The notes below the pieces were generated by a model, which saw nothing but the letters and a program-made list of their open reading frames with translations, did not search any database and was not told the origin of the DNA. From Dactylonectria macrodidyma (taxonomy: Eukaryota > Ascomycota > Sordariomycetes > Hypocreales > Nectriaceae), in the NCBI GenBank assembly GCA_020744425.1, contig JAGMUV010000001.1, forward strand, positions 868,001 through 932,000: a stretch of DNA of 64,000 nt, in the 5' to 3' direction. The position numbers were made by a program, and so were the translations under genes. Numbering within the stretch: position 1 is the first letter of the stretch; every line of letters begins with the position of its first letter. Of the stretch, positions 50,570 to 61,313 are shown in pieces.

Positions 50570-51184
50570 ATGTCACGATCCAACTCATGCACATGCATGA
50601 TGCTCCCTTGCCATTGCCCGTTGTGTGGGGGAACATTCTCTTATTCAGACGGTTGCCCCTGCTGGTGTTCTCCAACACCACCTCCGTCCGTTGAGTCTTC
50701 TCCTTCTCCAGCACCTGCTCGAGCTGGAGGGGAAGCCAAGTTCCTTGCCCGTCCTCTGGGAAGCATCTTGCCATCGATCGAGAACACCATCTCGACCGCC
50801 ACCACCACCACCGCCACCACCGCCGTGGCCCCTCGCAAGTCCAAGATCAGGCCCTGCCCGGTCTGCAAGAAAGACGTGACCGCCAACGCCTTTGCCGACC
50901 ACGTCAAGGTGCACAGCCTGCTCACCGAGGAGCACGGCGTCAAGGCCGACCGGCCCTGTGAGAGCTGCCGCCTCAAGAACCGCGAGTGCCGCATCGCTCG
51001 CGTTCCCGGCCGCAATGGCCTCGGGACCTACCGCTGCCGCCCCTGCCTGCAGTACCACGAGTGCTGCTCGTACATGAAGGAGGTTCGCGGCCTCAGCGCT
51101 GCCCAGGGTCACCCGGGCACGCACCCTGCCAGGGCGGTTGAGGGTCGCTCTGGCGAGGCCAAGTTGGCTCCCAAGCCTGAATAG
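50570..51184 (+). CDS. Small Cys-rich protein with C2H2-like and Zn2Cys6-like zinc patterns
   Basis: A single exon of 204 residues starts at ATG 50570. Three Cys clusters are visible. Residues 7-33 hold eight Cys in CTC, CHCPLC and CPCWC groups. Residues 96-115 read C-x2-C-x11-H-x3-H, one residue short of a classical C2H2 finger. Residues 130-166 read C-x2-C-x6-C-x15-C-x2-C-x5-C-C, close to the fungal binuclear Zn2Cys6 pattern and flanked by Arg/Lys. Between them (34-94) is a Pro/Ser/Thr-rich linker. No signal peptide or membrane span is present. A small nuclear DNA- or RNA-binding zinc protein is plausible, but the long third spacing and doubled final Cys differ from known Zn2Cys6 factors, so the function remains inferred. 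An upstream exon cannot be ruled out. Confidence 0.72.
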   Translation: MSRSNSCTCMMLPCHCPLCGGTFSYSDGCPCWCSPTPPPSVESSPSPAPARAGGEAKFLARPLGSILPSIENTISTATTTTATTAVAPRKSKIRPCPVCKKDVTANAFADHVKVHSLLTEEHGVKADRPCESCRLKNRECRIARVPGRNGLGTYRCRPCLQYHECCSYMKEVRGLSAAQGHPGTHPARAVEGRSGEAKLAPKPE

Positions 51185-52056
51185 GGGGAGGGGGGGAGAT
51201 GGGAAACCAATTGGATTCAATGCCTTGGGGAAGGGGAAGTTGGAAGATGGAGTCAGAAAACTGGCGAAAAAAGAACCTAAAAAACGGGAATGAATTGTAT
51301 TTAGGCGTTGTTTGTGGCATACTAAGGTGTTACCTAGGTGCCCGCCTCCCTAACTATCTAGATCTAGGTGGACTATTGGATTCACATCTCTCCTTTACTG
51401 CTTTGTATTCTCCATCGGGCCCCCTATCACACGTTTCAAATGACAATTGCCCTTTGAAAATTCATGGGAAAAAATATAACAAGATCCCTCGAGGAACTTG
51501 AGCAACTAGTCGGTTCGGCGGCTCCCCATGTGCCGTATCGACGTGCCGCTTGGCCACAATAATGTTTGCCGAGAGGAAGACCCACGAGATGAAGTGAAGC
51601 GTGTGATCGTCACTAGACTGAAGCTTCGTAGTCAACTTACATAGACACTAAGCACATATTAAAAAACATAAGTACTTGGCAAGATGGCGGGCCATTATAC
51701 TGTCATCCTGTAGTAGTAAATCTTCCGGCTGGGTGTCACTTCTAGCTTCAAATACCATGAACATGATACAGTGTTTCATTACATTACAGACTGCTAGTAG
51801 AATAATACATACAGCGCGATGCCAATCCTGGACCTTCAACACTCTGTGTGAGGCTCTAAAAAACGAACTCCTCCCTCGCAAGAAGATCAAATGAATGCCC
51901 TCTGCTCCGCAAGCTGAAGAAGTGTGCGCCAACGCCTCGCCTCCCATTGCCTCCGCCCGAGTTTGTTCAAACACTGCATTTACCAGAAACCAAGAGCAGG
52001 CGCCAAAAGAAAATTGGATCCTACATCGAACTTGTGGGAGATTTTGCATCCGCCAT
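51185..52056. other. Intergenic spacer between convergent genes
   Basis: 872 bases between two 3' ends. Only short chance open frames are present. A/T-rich segments around 51640-51800 fit 3' processing signals for one or both genes. Confidence 0.5.
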
Positions 52057-53400
52057 TTAGTAGACACTCAGCCGTTTGCCGCCGGTCCAAGCCCGTCGAC
52101 TTTCTTTACCCCTTCGAGCATTCGAAGCCTCGCGCAACGCTGACAGACTCTTTATCTCACTCTTCCGCACACCACTGCCAAAGATGCGGTTCATCATGCC
52201 CTTCTCATGCATGGTGCCTCCCTCAGGGAGCAAGCCCGGTCGATTGACACGACGGGCGTAAGTTTGTTGCCAATCATGCAGGGATCGACGGGCCTCGGGA
52301 GTGATGCAGCAGGAACCGAGCCGAAGGAATACACGGAGGCAGCGGGTTTCGTCATCAGATGCTGCAGGTATCCGGGGTTTGGAGGAGGCGAGAATTGTGA
52401 GTGCTGAGGTCGTGGTTGAGTGGGATAGGTGGGTCGGGCGGAGGTTTGCGACGCGTCTGTCAGGGGCAAGACGTTGATTTTGAATCGGATCGCTGAGAGA
52501 AATGAGAGAAGATTGTGACAAGTCATAGTCGAGACTTTCGGCTAAGAGGCGATCGTGGAGAGCCATGAAGCGCCCAGACCAATATGCCGATGGCTGAGCC
52601 TTGTCTATTTGCCCAGGTTGCAACTGATGGGGAGTTTCGGGAGTACTTGAGCTACTTGACCGAGAAAGAGATGTCAAGGATGGTCGCGGGGGTCTTAAAC
52701 AGGAGGAGCTGGCAGCCACGAGGGTGCTCGCCGATGACGATAACGATGTCTTTCGCGAAGAGCCGCTAAAAGCACGGGAGTTCGCAGATCGAGAGGCTAG
52801 GGAAGGTCGAGAGATGGAGCTCTTTAAATCCGTCAGTACACTCAATGTGCGTGACTTTGTAAGCTGACTCTTGGGAGGAGCCGTGGGTTGGCGCGGGGAC
52901 ACAGCTTCATGGCCTGGAGGGGGTGCATTTTCGTCCTGGGGTATCGTGTCATGACTTGGCATGTTGCCAAACGTCAGATTCGGAGTTATCCAAGATTTTG
53001 TGGTCGCAGTCAGAGACATGGTAGTTGGTAGGCGTTTGGACGGATTTATTTGACAGGTAGTCGTCGCGTTGAAGTCGGACTTGGCAGTCGTTGGATGACT
53101 GGAAGGAGGACCCTGCTTCTGAAAACTGGCCGATATGCGTCTGGTAGTCTTCTTGGCTTCGGAAATACCCTTAACAAACAGTGACTCTTCGGAACTGCAG
53201 TCTTTGATTGCAGGGACAATGATTAATTGTTCGCTGCGAACGAAGTCGGGGCCACGGGAGTTCTTGATGGGACCCATCGGTCCAGATATCGTCGGTCGTT
53301 TGCGTTTGGTCTTGGATAACAACTTGGTCGTTGATGTTGATTTGGGCAGCCGAGAGATATTGTGACCTACGGTGCCCTGTTCGGCATGGCTGGTTGCCAT
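52057..53400 (-). CDS. Ser/Thr-rich conserved-type fungal protein with WSGRF motif
   Basis: A single exon of 447 residues from ATG 53400 (ACAATGGCA context); the longer in-frame reading starts at a TTG and is not used. Residues 1-265 are disordered and basic with many Ser, Thr and Pro, including a possible nuclear localisation stretch (KTKRKRP near 30-36) and a QDENAPPP segment. Residues about 271-286 carry AYWSGRFMALHDRLL, a motif that I recall near the C-terminus of Pezizomycotina hypothetical proteins. It is followed by a DDETRCLRVFLRLGSCCIT helix and a basic tail (RRVNRPGLLPEGG, RRGKESRRAW). No enzyme motif is present. The composition suggests a phosphorylated regulatory protein, possibly nuclear, but the function is unknown. 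Confidence 0.8.
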   Translation of the reverse strand: MATSHAEQGTVGHNISRLPKSTSTTKLLSKTKRKRPTISGPMGPIKNSRGPDFVRSEQLIIVPAIKDCSSEESLFVKGISEAKKTTRRISASFQKQGPPSSHPTTAKSDFNATTTCQINPSKRLPTTMSLTATTKSWITPNLTFGNMPSHDTIPQDENAPPPGHEAVSPRQPTAPPKSQLTKSRTLSVLTDLKSSISRPSLASRSANSRAFSGSSRKTSLSSSASTLVAASSSCLRPPRPSLTSLSRSSSSSTPETPHQLQPGQIDKAQPSAYWSGRFMALHDRLLAESLDYDLSQSSLISLSDPIQNQRLAPDRRVANLRPTHLSHSTTTSALTILASSKPRIPAASDDETRCLRVFLRLGSCCITPEARRSLHDWQQTYARRVNRPGLLPEGGTMHEKGMMNRIFGSGVRKSEIKSLSALREASNARRGKESRRAWTGGKRLSVY

Positions 53401-54330
53401 TGTCGTAAGGTCGGCGACGGTCAAAAAGCTCGTAGCTGAATGATCGTCAACAACGACCACATTCAACCCTTGTGGCTGAAAACGAACGTGGAAAAGAGAT
53501 TTCTTGGGCTAGCAGCCTGTAGCAAGAAGACCACGGAGTCGTGGGACTAGAATGAAGTGATGTTGGAAGTGACGGCTGTTGCTGCGGCCCCAATTGACTA
53601 GCGAACAGTCGAAAACGACCAAGGCCGACGTCAGATCGGTACGTGACAGCAATGTCGACGGCGTGAATGATGATTCGTCAATCGTTGCGAATTGAATCGG
53701 CAGCAATGTAGGCGGGCATCCCTGTAATGGAATGATGTTGGGGTTCGTTTGCAGAGAGCTCGCCACTGATAAGAAGACCAAGCTTGGTGTTGTTGGATGT
53801 GATGCCGGCGCCAGGCTTCGATGCTGGGAGGGAAACAAAACAGTGGGAGGTGGAAAACGAGAGACAAGAACGCGGGGCTAGAAATTAGGAGTGGTAGACG
53901 CAGGCGCGTGCAATGTATGGCATGGGATTGGATGGGCGGAGAGAAATATGGTGGAGGAACTGTCTGCCAGTTGGCGATGGAGACGGACATGTTTTGACTC
54001 GCAGCTGGCAATGGGCAGGGCAACAGACAGACAGGATAGATGGACAATAGGAAGGTAGGTACAACGGGAGTGGCGCCTGCTCGCTTGAATACACTATTCA
54101 CGGAAGGAAAGAGCAAATAATAGCCAGAACAATGATATTCTTCTAGGTAGGTCGTCTAATACTACTAATTTATGTAGCTGCCTTCGGAAGGACGTTATGT
54201 CTTCCTGATCCATCATTGAGGCATGGCTCTTCGTACTTCATAACACATTTCCATTCATTCGTGGTTCTTCGTGCGCACACCACCACCGCCATCACCATAA
54301 CCACCGTCTATCGTATGCCGAACTACCATC
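53401..54330. other. Intergenic/upstream region
   Basis: 930 bases holding the promoter and leader of the Ser-rich protein gene. The open frame 53631-54116 (minus) has a leader-like composition rich in Pro, Ser, Leu and His and no motif, so I do not call it. Confidence 0.45.
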
Positions 54331-54406
54331 GAGTCTAACAAACGCCATTCACAATCGTTCTAGCCGCCTCAGCCACGCTTTGGCCGTCGTCCCAGCCTTT
54401 GAAGGT
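54331..54406 (-). repeat. Second copy of the TANGO2 terminal coding segment
   Basis: This 76-base segment matches 54432-54507 without gaps, with about 15 mismatches (roughly 80 percent identity). Read on the minus strand in the corresponding frame it is fully open and encodes TFKGWDDG ... TIVNGVC followed by the same TAG stop. It lies just downstream of the gene's own stop codon, 25 bases beyond the first copy. It could be a decayed duplication or an alternative last exon. Confidence 0.75.
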
Positions 54407-54431
54407 GCGTTGGAACTGCCATCTTGCCGTC

Positions 54432-54507
54432 GAGTCTAACAGACGCCATTCACAGTCGCTCCAGCTGCCTTGGCCGAGCCTTTGTCGTCATCCCAGCCGT
54501 TGATGGT
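54432..54507 (-). repeat. First copy of the duplicated terminal segment, within the TANGO2 gene
   Basis: This is the coding copy, ending at the stop codon at 54436. It aligns base for base with 54331-54406, including the stop and the few bases after it. Most differences are transitions. Confidence 0.75.
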
Positions 54508-55524
54508 AAACTCGAACTTTAGGTCGCCTTCTCCACGGGGCACCTCGTTGCCGTTGCCGTCCCATAGCGCGCGTTCCACCATGGTAACCTTTCCCTCCCA
54601 GTCCACCAGTATCACTGTTTGCCGCTGTGTTCCGTAAAGGCCCGTCTCGAATCCCATCATTGGACTAGGGCTGGGATCCGGCCGGCCCTCGACCATGAGC
54701 TCCTCGGCCGCTGCCTGATCGTCTGTCGCCCACTCAGCTCGTCCCTTGGCCATGGCCTCATTCATGGCCGTACGGTGCACTTCGTCACCGATGGGAGGGA
54801 TGAATATGCTGTGTTTGAGCTGGTTGATGTACTCGACGAAGCTGGTGTTTTCATCCTGGGGCGGGAGCGTTTCTTTGTCTAGCACTGAGAAGAGACGAGT
54901 GATCAGCTCTTCCTGGCTCGACTTGTTGGAAACCGACTCATTGATGACATCGTTTAGAAGCTCCTTTCCGATCTTGATCTTGGGCCATTCTTCGGCAGTT
55001 CCAGATGCGTCAAACGCTGCGTTGCTCAAGCCCCAGATCTCGCCTCGCTCCTTGCCAACGATGGGAACATCATCCACACCGCCGCACCGATTGCTGACGA
55101 TGGCGATGCCCGGACTCTTCTTCCTCAGCTTGCTGCATACCATGGAGAAGCCGCCGACGCCCTTGACGCCGCCGTCCTTGACCAGTCGATGCACATTATC
55201 AGTGACGTCTTCCTCTGGCAGTCCGCCCAACCAGGCCGTGACCATGCCACCTCGGCTCTTGACTGCGTGAACCGGGTGCTTGACATCGTCGAGTTGGACT
55301 TCCCGGTAGTTGGTGAGAACAGCCAGGAAGCCATCGTTGGTGAGACCTAACCAAGTGCCCTTTTCCGCTCGTTGCAGATCCCGGGACGACAGCACCTGGC
55401 GACCCGAGGTACCATGCGACCACCAGTGCGGGCGTGAGGTTGGTCGGAGAATGTACTCATCGCGATTGTCGATGAGGACTAATGCATAGTCGGGATGCGT
55501 CGTAGTGAAGAGTACGATGCACAT
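54436..55524 (-). CDS. TANGO2/NRDE-domain protein
   Basis: A single exon of 362 residues. The start at 55524 gives MCIVLFTTTHPDYALVLIDNRDEY, the hallmark N-terminus of the NRDE (TANGO2) family: an initial Met-Cys whose Cys is like an N-terminal nucleophile, and the Asn-Arg-Asp-Glu motif at 20-23. Further family features are GTWLGLTNDGFLAVLTNYRE (57-76), SRGGMV, NAAFD near 170 and YGTQRQTVILVD near 300. TANGO2 was linked to Golgi organisation and secretion in animal cells and more recently to lipid and haem handling; its fungal role is not established. The C-terminus, TINGWDDDKGSA ... TVNGVC, is duplicated immediately downstream. Confidence 0.92.
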   Translation of the reverse strand: MCIVLFTTTHPDYALVLIDNRDEYILRPTSRPHWWSHGTSGRQVLSSRDLQRAEKGTWLGLTNDGFLAVLTNYREVQLDDVKHPVHAVKSRGGMVTAWLGGLPEEDVTDNVHRLVKDGGVKGVGGFSMVCSKLRKKSPGIAIVSNRCGGVDDVPIVGKERGEIWGLSNAAFDASGTAEEWPKIKIGKELLNDVINESVSNKSSQEELITRLFSVLDKETLPPQDENTSFVEYINQLKHSIFIPPIGDEVHRTAMNEAMAKGRAEWATDDQAAAEELMVEGRPDPSPSPMMGFETGLYGTQRQTVILVDWEGKVTMVERALWDGNGNEVPRGEGDLKFEFTINGWDDDKGSAKAAGATVNGVC

Positions 55525-56492
55525 ATTTTGGTTCTTTGATGGTTGTTGTTTTGTTTGGATAGATAGTATGGTAGGTAGGCACCTAAGTATGTTGTTTTAC
55601 AAGTTTTGGGTTGGGTGCGAGTGACGGTGAGCCTAAAAGGCGGACTGATGGCAGTGGGGTTTGGGGGCTTTTAAGCTTGACAGGCGGATGCTGGGACGAG
55701 CAGCAAACGTTGAGCCGTCACACGAGCCACGAGCCACAATGCACAAGCAAATGCCAAGAGCAAACGTTTAGCTAAACATGCCACAGTCTTTTGGGTCGAA
55801 TCATGCTACGCATAGCCATGAATCTCCAAGTAAGAGTGGCGGCGGAGCCTCGGTAGTAGTCCATCGATACCCGGCAAGTCGATGATCTGATGACAAGACA
55901 AGGGTCCGGCTTTGGCCGCTGTCCGAATCCAGGCCCAAGTTGCCGGGCTATGTCACAGCGCGTGGGGAAACTGGCATGGGCTGGAGCTCCCCGCCACCAT
56001 GGTGAGCCTTTTCAGGCATGTCTACTGCATAGTACGACAGATCCTATCGGGCTCCCATGTGATGTGTCGGTATCAGGTGTTTGTCAATTCGTTGTTCGAG
56101 CCAGGGGTCACGTTCAACATACTTCTCAGGGTTGAACACAATGTCCGCAACTACCACATGGTAGTGCCGAGATCAACCCATAATCCAGAACATGGCCGTT
56201 TGTTCATGTTGGCAACACTGCCGGCGAAATGGATACTCGGCCGAGTTCCGAATGGGGAACACCGAGGATCCGGTCATGGCCAGCCTATCTGAAAGCCCTT
56301 AGGGAAACTTCGAGCCACGCATGATCCCTGACGCAGCTAGGTGTACAGGAGAACATCACGGATGCATTGGAAACAGAACCAGCTATAACGAATACATACG
56401 AGAACTGTTTTTAGGGTGCTATTAGGAGCTACGTGTAGTCCAAAGATGTTTCCAGAGGGTTTGTGATCCAAGCAACCATGTCCCTGGTCCAG
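55525..56492. other. Intergenic region upstream of TANGO2-like gene
   Basis: 970 bases, with the TANGO2-like promoter next to 55525 and the 3' end of the following minus-strand gene at the other side. No further gene is supported. Confidence 0.5.
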
Positions 56493-57118
56493 TTAGACAG
56501 GCAGATGAGTTACACCATACGCAAGCATGAGTGTCCGGCGCTTCTCCTTCACGTCGTCGCTGGCCACGCTCAATCCCACATGCTTCAGCATGATGTCGGC
56601 TTGTTCCGCTGATGAAACCTGTTAGTAAACAAGCATGTTTGACAGAGGGCAGCTTCAAACACTCACCACTCATCGACTTGATGTCGCTGGCCGCCGCCGG
56701 GGCGTGCCGCACGGCTTGTCCGGTCTCATAGCTGAGCAGAGGCTTGAGCCTCGCAACAGCGCGGGCATTGTAGTTGCGGATGATTGCGTTTTCGTCGCTG
56801 CGAACACTCATCAGTATACCTTCGCTGTTTGCTTGAGACGACTGCTCCTAGTTACCGCAGGTTGTTTTCGTGTCGAATCTTGTCGACGTCCTTTCGAAGC
56901 TGGTTCGCCATCACGCACAGACTCTGGATATCATTTTTCATTTTATCGTTGTCCCGATCAGCTGTCCGGACTATGGCCCGGGCGCTCTCGCTAGCCCCGG
57001 GCGTCTCTCGACGAGTCTCCCTGGGAGGCTCTTGTCGAGAGGGTCTGGGCGTCTTTTCCTTCTTAGGTCTCTCTGGGAGGTCTCTGGGACCGCGGGGACC
57101 ACCTGTGTTGTCACTCAT
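56493..57118 (-). CDS. Small three-exon protein with central coiled coil, unknown function
   Basis: Minus-strand exons 56856-57118, 56667-56797 and 56493-56608 join to 169 residues. Both introns are 58 bases with GTAACT/GTGAGT donors, CTGAT or CTAAC branch sites and CAG acceptors, and both junctions keep the frame. The start ATG 57118 gives MSDNTGGPRG. Residues 1-55 are disordered and rich in Pro, Arg and Glu. Residues about 56-90 (RDNDKMKNDIQSLCVMANQL...) are a predicted coiled coil. Residues 90-169 are helical with conserved-looking stretches (NYNARAVARLKPLLSYETG; EQADIMLKHVGLSV) ending MLAYGVTHLPV. I do not recognise the family. The size and helical make-up would suit a subunit of a complex. 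Confidence 0.78.
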
Positions 57119-57722
57119 TGCGGCAGTTGATGATGATGAGGAGGGCGGCAATGATGGCTGTGGGCGTGATTGTTACTCGTGTGGACTGTGGCGGGATCGA
57201 TTTCCATCGGGCGTGACAGCGTGCCTAAATACTTCCTCAGCGACGGTTGGGAAATGCGATTCACGAGTGTAGTGTGTCGGTTAGACACTCGTCATAGACA
57301 AAAGAGCTTATGATTACATGGGAGACGTTGCTTCAATTCAATGTCATCAGCATTTGCCATCGCAGAGTGTGCTTCTATCAATGTTAGTCGTATTTGTCCA
57401 ACGACAAATAATAGTACCATGTTATCAGGGGCGCTGAGCAACAAGCAAGCCAGAGATGATACTCCGACCCTGGATGACGTGACGTAAAGGCGATGGAGAC
57501 ACGGAGGGCGACGCGGACAGTAATTCCATTCTTGATCTTCATAGTGTAATAACACATGTTGCTTGGTATCTGGGTCCCTCAAATAATACAAGTGCTAATA
57601 GTTACAATAAATAACGTTTGAATCAAAATACCCATGTGAGCAGAACAGTGCGCCTCAACTCTCGTGCCTTTTTCCGATATCACGCGATTTCCCTAAATCC
57701 AGACAACGCCCACCGAGCTCTC
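57119..57722. other. Intergenic spacer
   Basis: About 600 bases between the small three-exon gene (promoter side) and the 3' end of the LRR gene. No gene is supported. Confidence 0.5.
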
Positions 57723-60700
57723 TCAATCTAGCTCAGGCTCTTCGTCCTCGCCCTTCCAGGACGCCATCTCCGCCACTGGAACACGTCCGCGAAGCCACCT
57801 CAGCGTTGCTTCTGTTCCGCGGTCCAATACATTCCACCGGGGGACCCTAAATCGGTTGCCCATAACATCGAATCTCTCGAGTCCGCCTGGACCCCCGAGA
57901 AGACCGATACGGGGGCTTAGGTGAGCAATGTCGTTGTTGCTTACGTCGACAATTTTCAAGCCCTTGATCATGTCCGCATCAAGATCCACAATATGGTTGT
58001 TCGCCACTAACAGGACCGTGAGGCTTGGGAAGGCCTCCTTGAGGTCCAAGGGGAGAGCGTTGAGCCGGTTCAGCGACATGTCCACCTTCTCGAGCTTTGG
58101 GGCATGGAGGAACTTGGTCAGAGCCCCCAATCCCGTAATGTGGTTGGACGATAGGTTCATCTCCTTGAGGGCAGGGAGCTCGAGGTCCTCGGTCAAGTAT
58201 GTCTCTCCCATAAGCTGATTGTTTGAGATTGCAAGTGTTGCCAGTGTGTTGGCGAAGAAGCTCAGTGAGTTCGGGAAGGAAGCAAATAGGTTATGGTTCA
58301 AAAACACCTGTCGAACCTGATGCTCAGTGGCAACCTGGGAGCACACTACTGGGTGCAGCGATGACGACTCGGTCCGTGAGCGATCCAGTAGGCCACCTGG
58401 CTTGACAGGCCATGATTGATTTGAGACAGTATGGGAACGAGATCGACGGCTGGAGACGGTGTGCGAGCGAGATCGGGACGGACTCTGAGGAGGGGTAGCA
58501 AAGTCATCATTTGACATGCTGTCCTCATCATGTCGAGGGTGCCCGGTTGAATCCGTAGGAGATGGCTTAGCAACCTCAGCGACCTTGTTGTCGCCAGCCT
58601 TGTCCATGATTCCAACTTGTGTCACCGGCTCCTGATAAGGAGGCGGCGGCTCCATTCTCCTTGCAAGAATCTCTTTGAGTTCGTCCGTTGTGATGGATAG
58701 GAACTTCTTGTCGCGAAGAGGGTTGCCACTCAACCGGATCATTGACAGGTTGTCCATGCCTGAAATCTCAGGAGGAACCACTCTGATATCATTGCTAGAG
58801 AAGTCCGCATGGCGGAGCTTCTCAAGACCGAGAAAGCTGTTCGGAATGCTAGAAATGCTATTCTCATCAACAGTGAGGGTGAGAAGGCTCGCCCAAGATG
58901 TCATATCTGGGAGGCCCTGTAGGCGATTCATCGAAAGCGATAGCGAATGCATGACGGGCAATTGAATTCCCGAGCCTAGAGGCACAAGTCTTGCCAGTTG
59001 GTTTGCTGAGGCGTCCAAGGTTTGTAACTGAGGTAGGCTGTCGATGGGTTCCTCGATGAGGGTGCCCGTGAGCTTATTTTTCCTCACGTTCAGTTCTGTC
59101 AACGGCAGCGTCGCGAGGCCATCAAATGGCAACGACTCGAAGCTATTTTCGCCCAAGTTTAGAATCCGGAGATGGGTCATGTTCTCAATGTTTCGAGGCA
59201 ATGCGGAAATATTGTTTCCATGCACATCAAGAATCTCGAGCTCAGTGAGGTTGGCAATATTTGAGTTGAGAGGTCCGAAAAACAGGTTGTTCGCAAGCTT
59301 CAGATCCCGTAGTGAGGTCATCTGGGAGATGGTATCAACGCTGTTGTTCGTGAGTCGGTTTGACGACTATATGCTGTTAGCGGATTCCAGAGCATGCTGT
59401 CAAATGTTACATACCAGGTTCAAAGAGGTCAGGCATGTCAGCCGTCGGAAACCCAGAGGCACGCCGACGAGGAGATTTCCGTGCAAATCTAGGGTTTCCA
59501 GGCCTCCAAAGATGTTGCCTTGACTTTGTTGCGCCTCATCAAACTGGTCAGGGCTGGTGTCGGGAAAGATGAACTCGTCCAACTCTTCTAGCTCATTGTC
59601 TGCGGCAATGAACCGGGTCAGGTCAACACTCTCGGCCCAGCTGCCATCGTACCTGCCAATGTTCTCCAAATCGTACATTTTCATCACTTCCATGGGAATT
59701 TCCTTTAGCTCCAAAGCAGCAATGTTCAATCGTCCGGACGTTCTCCCGGCAGCGACACGGTTCTGAAGAACCTTCTTCCTGGGGCTATCTCCTCGACGCT
59801 GGTTAAAGGGGTCGGCTTGTTTCATGCCGAAATCGAAGCCATCATCGGATGGGATGATTGGGGACTTCTGAGGTTGGGATAGGGTTTCAGAGGCTTGTCG
59901 CAACTGAGCTTTTTTGGCTGCCCTAGCCTTGGCAATTTGTTCGCGAAGTGCAGAGGAAGACTTGGCGCCAGCAGAAGGCGTCGTGGGTCCCTCAGGTTCG
60001 GGAGCAATGACGATCGGAGCGATGCTACCATCCCAGCCGGACTCAGAGGGGTTTCCAGGAGCCTGTTCAGATCGACTCTGGAGCGCGGCCCTGTCAAGAG
60101 CTGGCAGCGAAGGCTTCTTGAAGAGGCCGTTGACGGACCCTTTTTGTTTCAGAGGTCGAGCGGCCAACGTCTTTGATCCAGCCCTTGGCGGTGGTAGCAT
60201 GGCATGCTTTACCGGGCTAGGACTCCTGCCGTCAGGTAAAGATGGCAGCTGGGAGGCTGAGCCCAAGCCGGACCGAGAGATTCGGCCATTGGGCGTTTTG
60301 GCACCCTGCATGCTAGAATGGACACCCGATGTTCGCCTCTGGCTCCGGGGTGTTCCGCTGATCGTGGTCAGGGGAGGCTTGTATGAGTTTGTGGATGCGC
60401 GCAAATTCGAAAATCCTAGGTCAGGCTGACCCGAACTGGATCCTGGGCGACTGCCAGGCCTTGAAAGCCTGCCCGACCCATCCGACATGTAACTCGACCC
60501 AGGACGGGAACTGGTGCTATCGGCTCGCGATCTCCTGCCGTCGGTGCGGGACTGCGGTCTGCCTTGGTCGAAGAACGACGAGGACTTCTTGCTCATGGCC
60601 GGGGACGACGGGATATTGGCCAGAGTTTCCATTGTCCGCTCGGAAAGCGAAGGTCTGGGTCTGCTGGAGCGAGGGGTGTGGGCGCCAGAGAAAGCTGAGG

Positions 60701-61313
60701 CTCCACTGCTCTCGGTCGAGGCCGTTGTTGGTCTGGCCTGGTCGGCATTCTCATAAATCGTACCTGGGTCGGGCAACGGCGACGTGGCAAAGACTTCTGA
60801 AGGTCTCCTTGTCAGGGTCAACTGGCGTCGAAAGATGTGGCCGTCGGGTTCTTGGGACAGCGCCTCCCCCGGAGGGTCGAAAGGGGGGGTTGTTGACAGC
60901 TCGGCTGATAGCTCGTCAATCGTCGGCGTGGATCGTACAGGAGTCGACGGAGCTCGAGAAATGCTGGCTCGGGGCGTGTGAGATGAAACTGGGGGTTTGG
61001 AAGCCAGCGACGTGCGTCTGGTAGCGGTGTTGAGGTGTTCCCGCGATGCCGTCGTCCGTAGGCGTGGGTTCCGGAGCTCACTGGGGTTGCTTACACTGTT
61101 TCGTAGCTGATCCCGAGACAGTGAAGGCCGTAGGCGTGGGTTCCGCAGATCGCCGCCCAGACTTTCCCTTGACGGCTGGGAGCGGAGTGTAGATGGCGGT
61201 CGAGATGTCGGTCGAGGCAGCGTAGAAGCTGGCTTGGGGATGCCCGAGGCGGGTCGGGGCAGCTTCGACAAGCGCGGGATGGCGCTGATGCGCTTCTGAG
61301 AGGACTCGTCCAT
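57723..61313 (-). CDS. Large leucine-rich-repeat protein with disordered N-terminus
   Basis: Exons 59415-61313 and 57723-59366 on the minus strand, split by a 48-base intron (GTATGT donor, GCTAAC branch, TATAG acceptor), give 1180 residues. The start ATG 61313 lies in CACCATGGACG. Residues 1-520 are disordered, very rich in Ser, Pro and Arg, with repeated RNPRLR/SREHL units (about 55-95) and many SP/TP sites. Leucine-rich repeats of LxxLxLxxNxL type begin near residue 600 (LETLDLHGNLL; LTSLNLSSNRL across the intron) and continue to about 840. A disordered insert of about 130 residues (EPPPPYQEP to ESSSLHP) separates a second LRR block (LATLAISNNQLMGE; LEKVDMSLNRLNALP). This resembles fungal LRRC40/Sog2-like scaffold proteins that bind partners in cell polarity or signalling, but I cannot place it in a pathway. 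No kinase, F-box or membrane span is seen. Confidence 0.9.

Noticed and set aside
53631..54116. Minus-strand open frame of 161 codons upstream of the Ser-rich gene
   Set aside because: Leader-like composition (Pro, Ser, Leu, His), no domain, and a non-ideal start. It could be transcribed leader but is not supported as protein.
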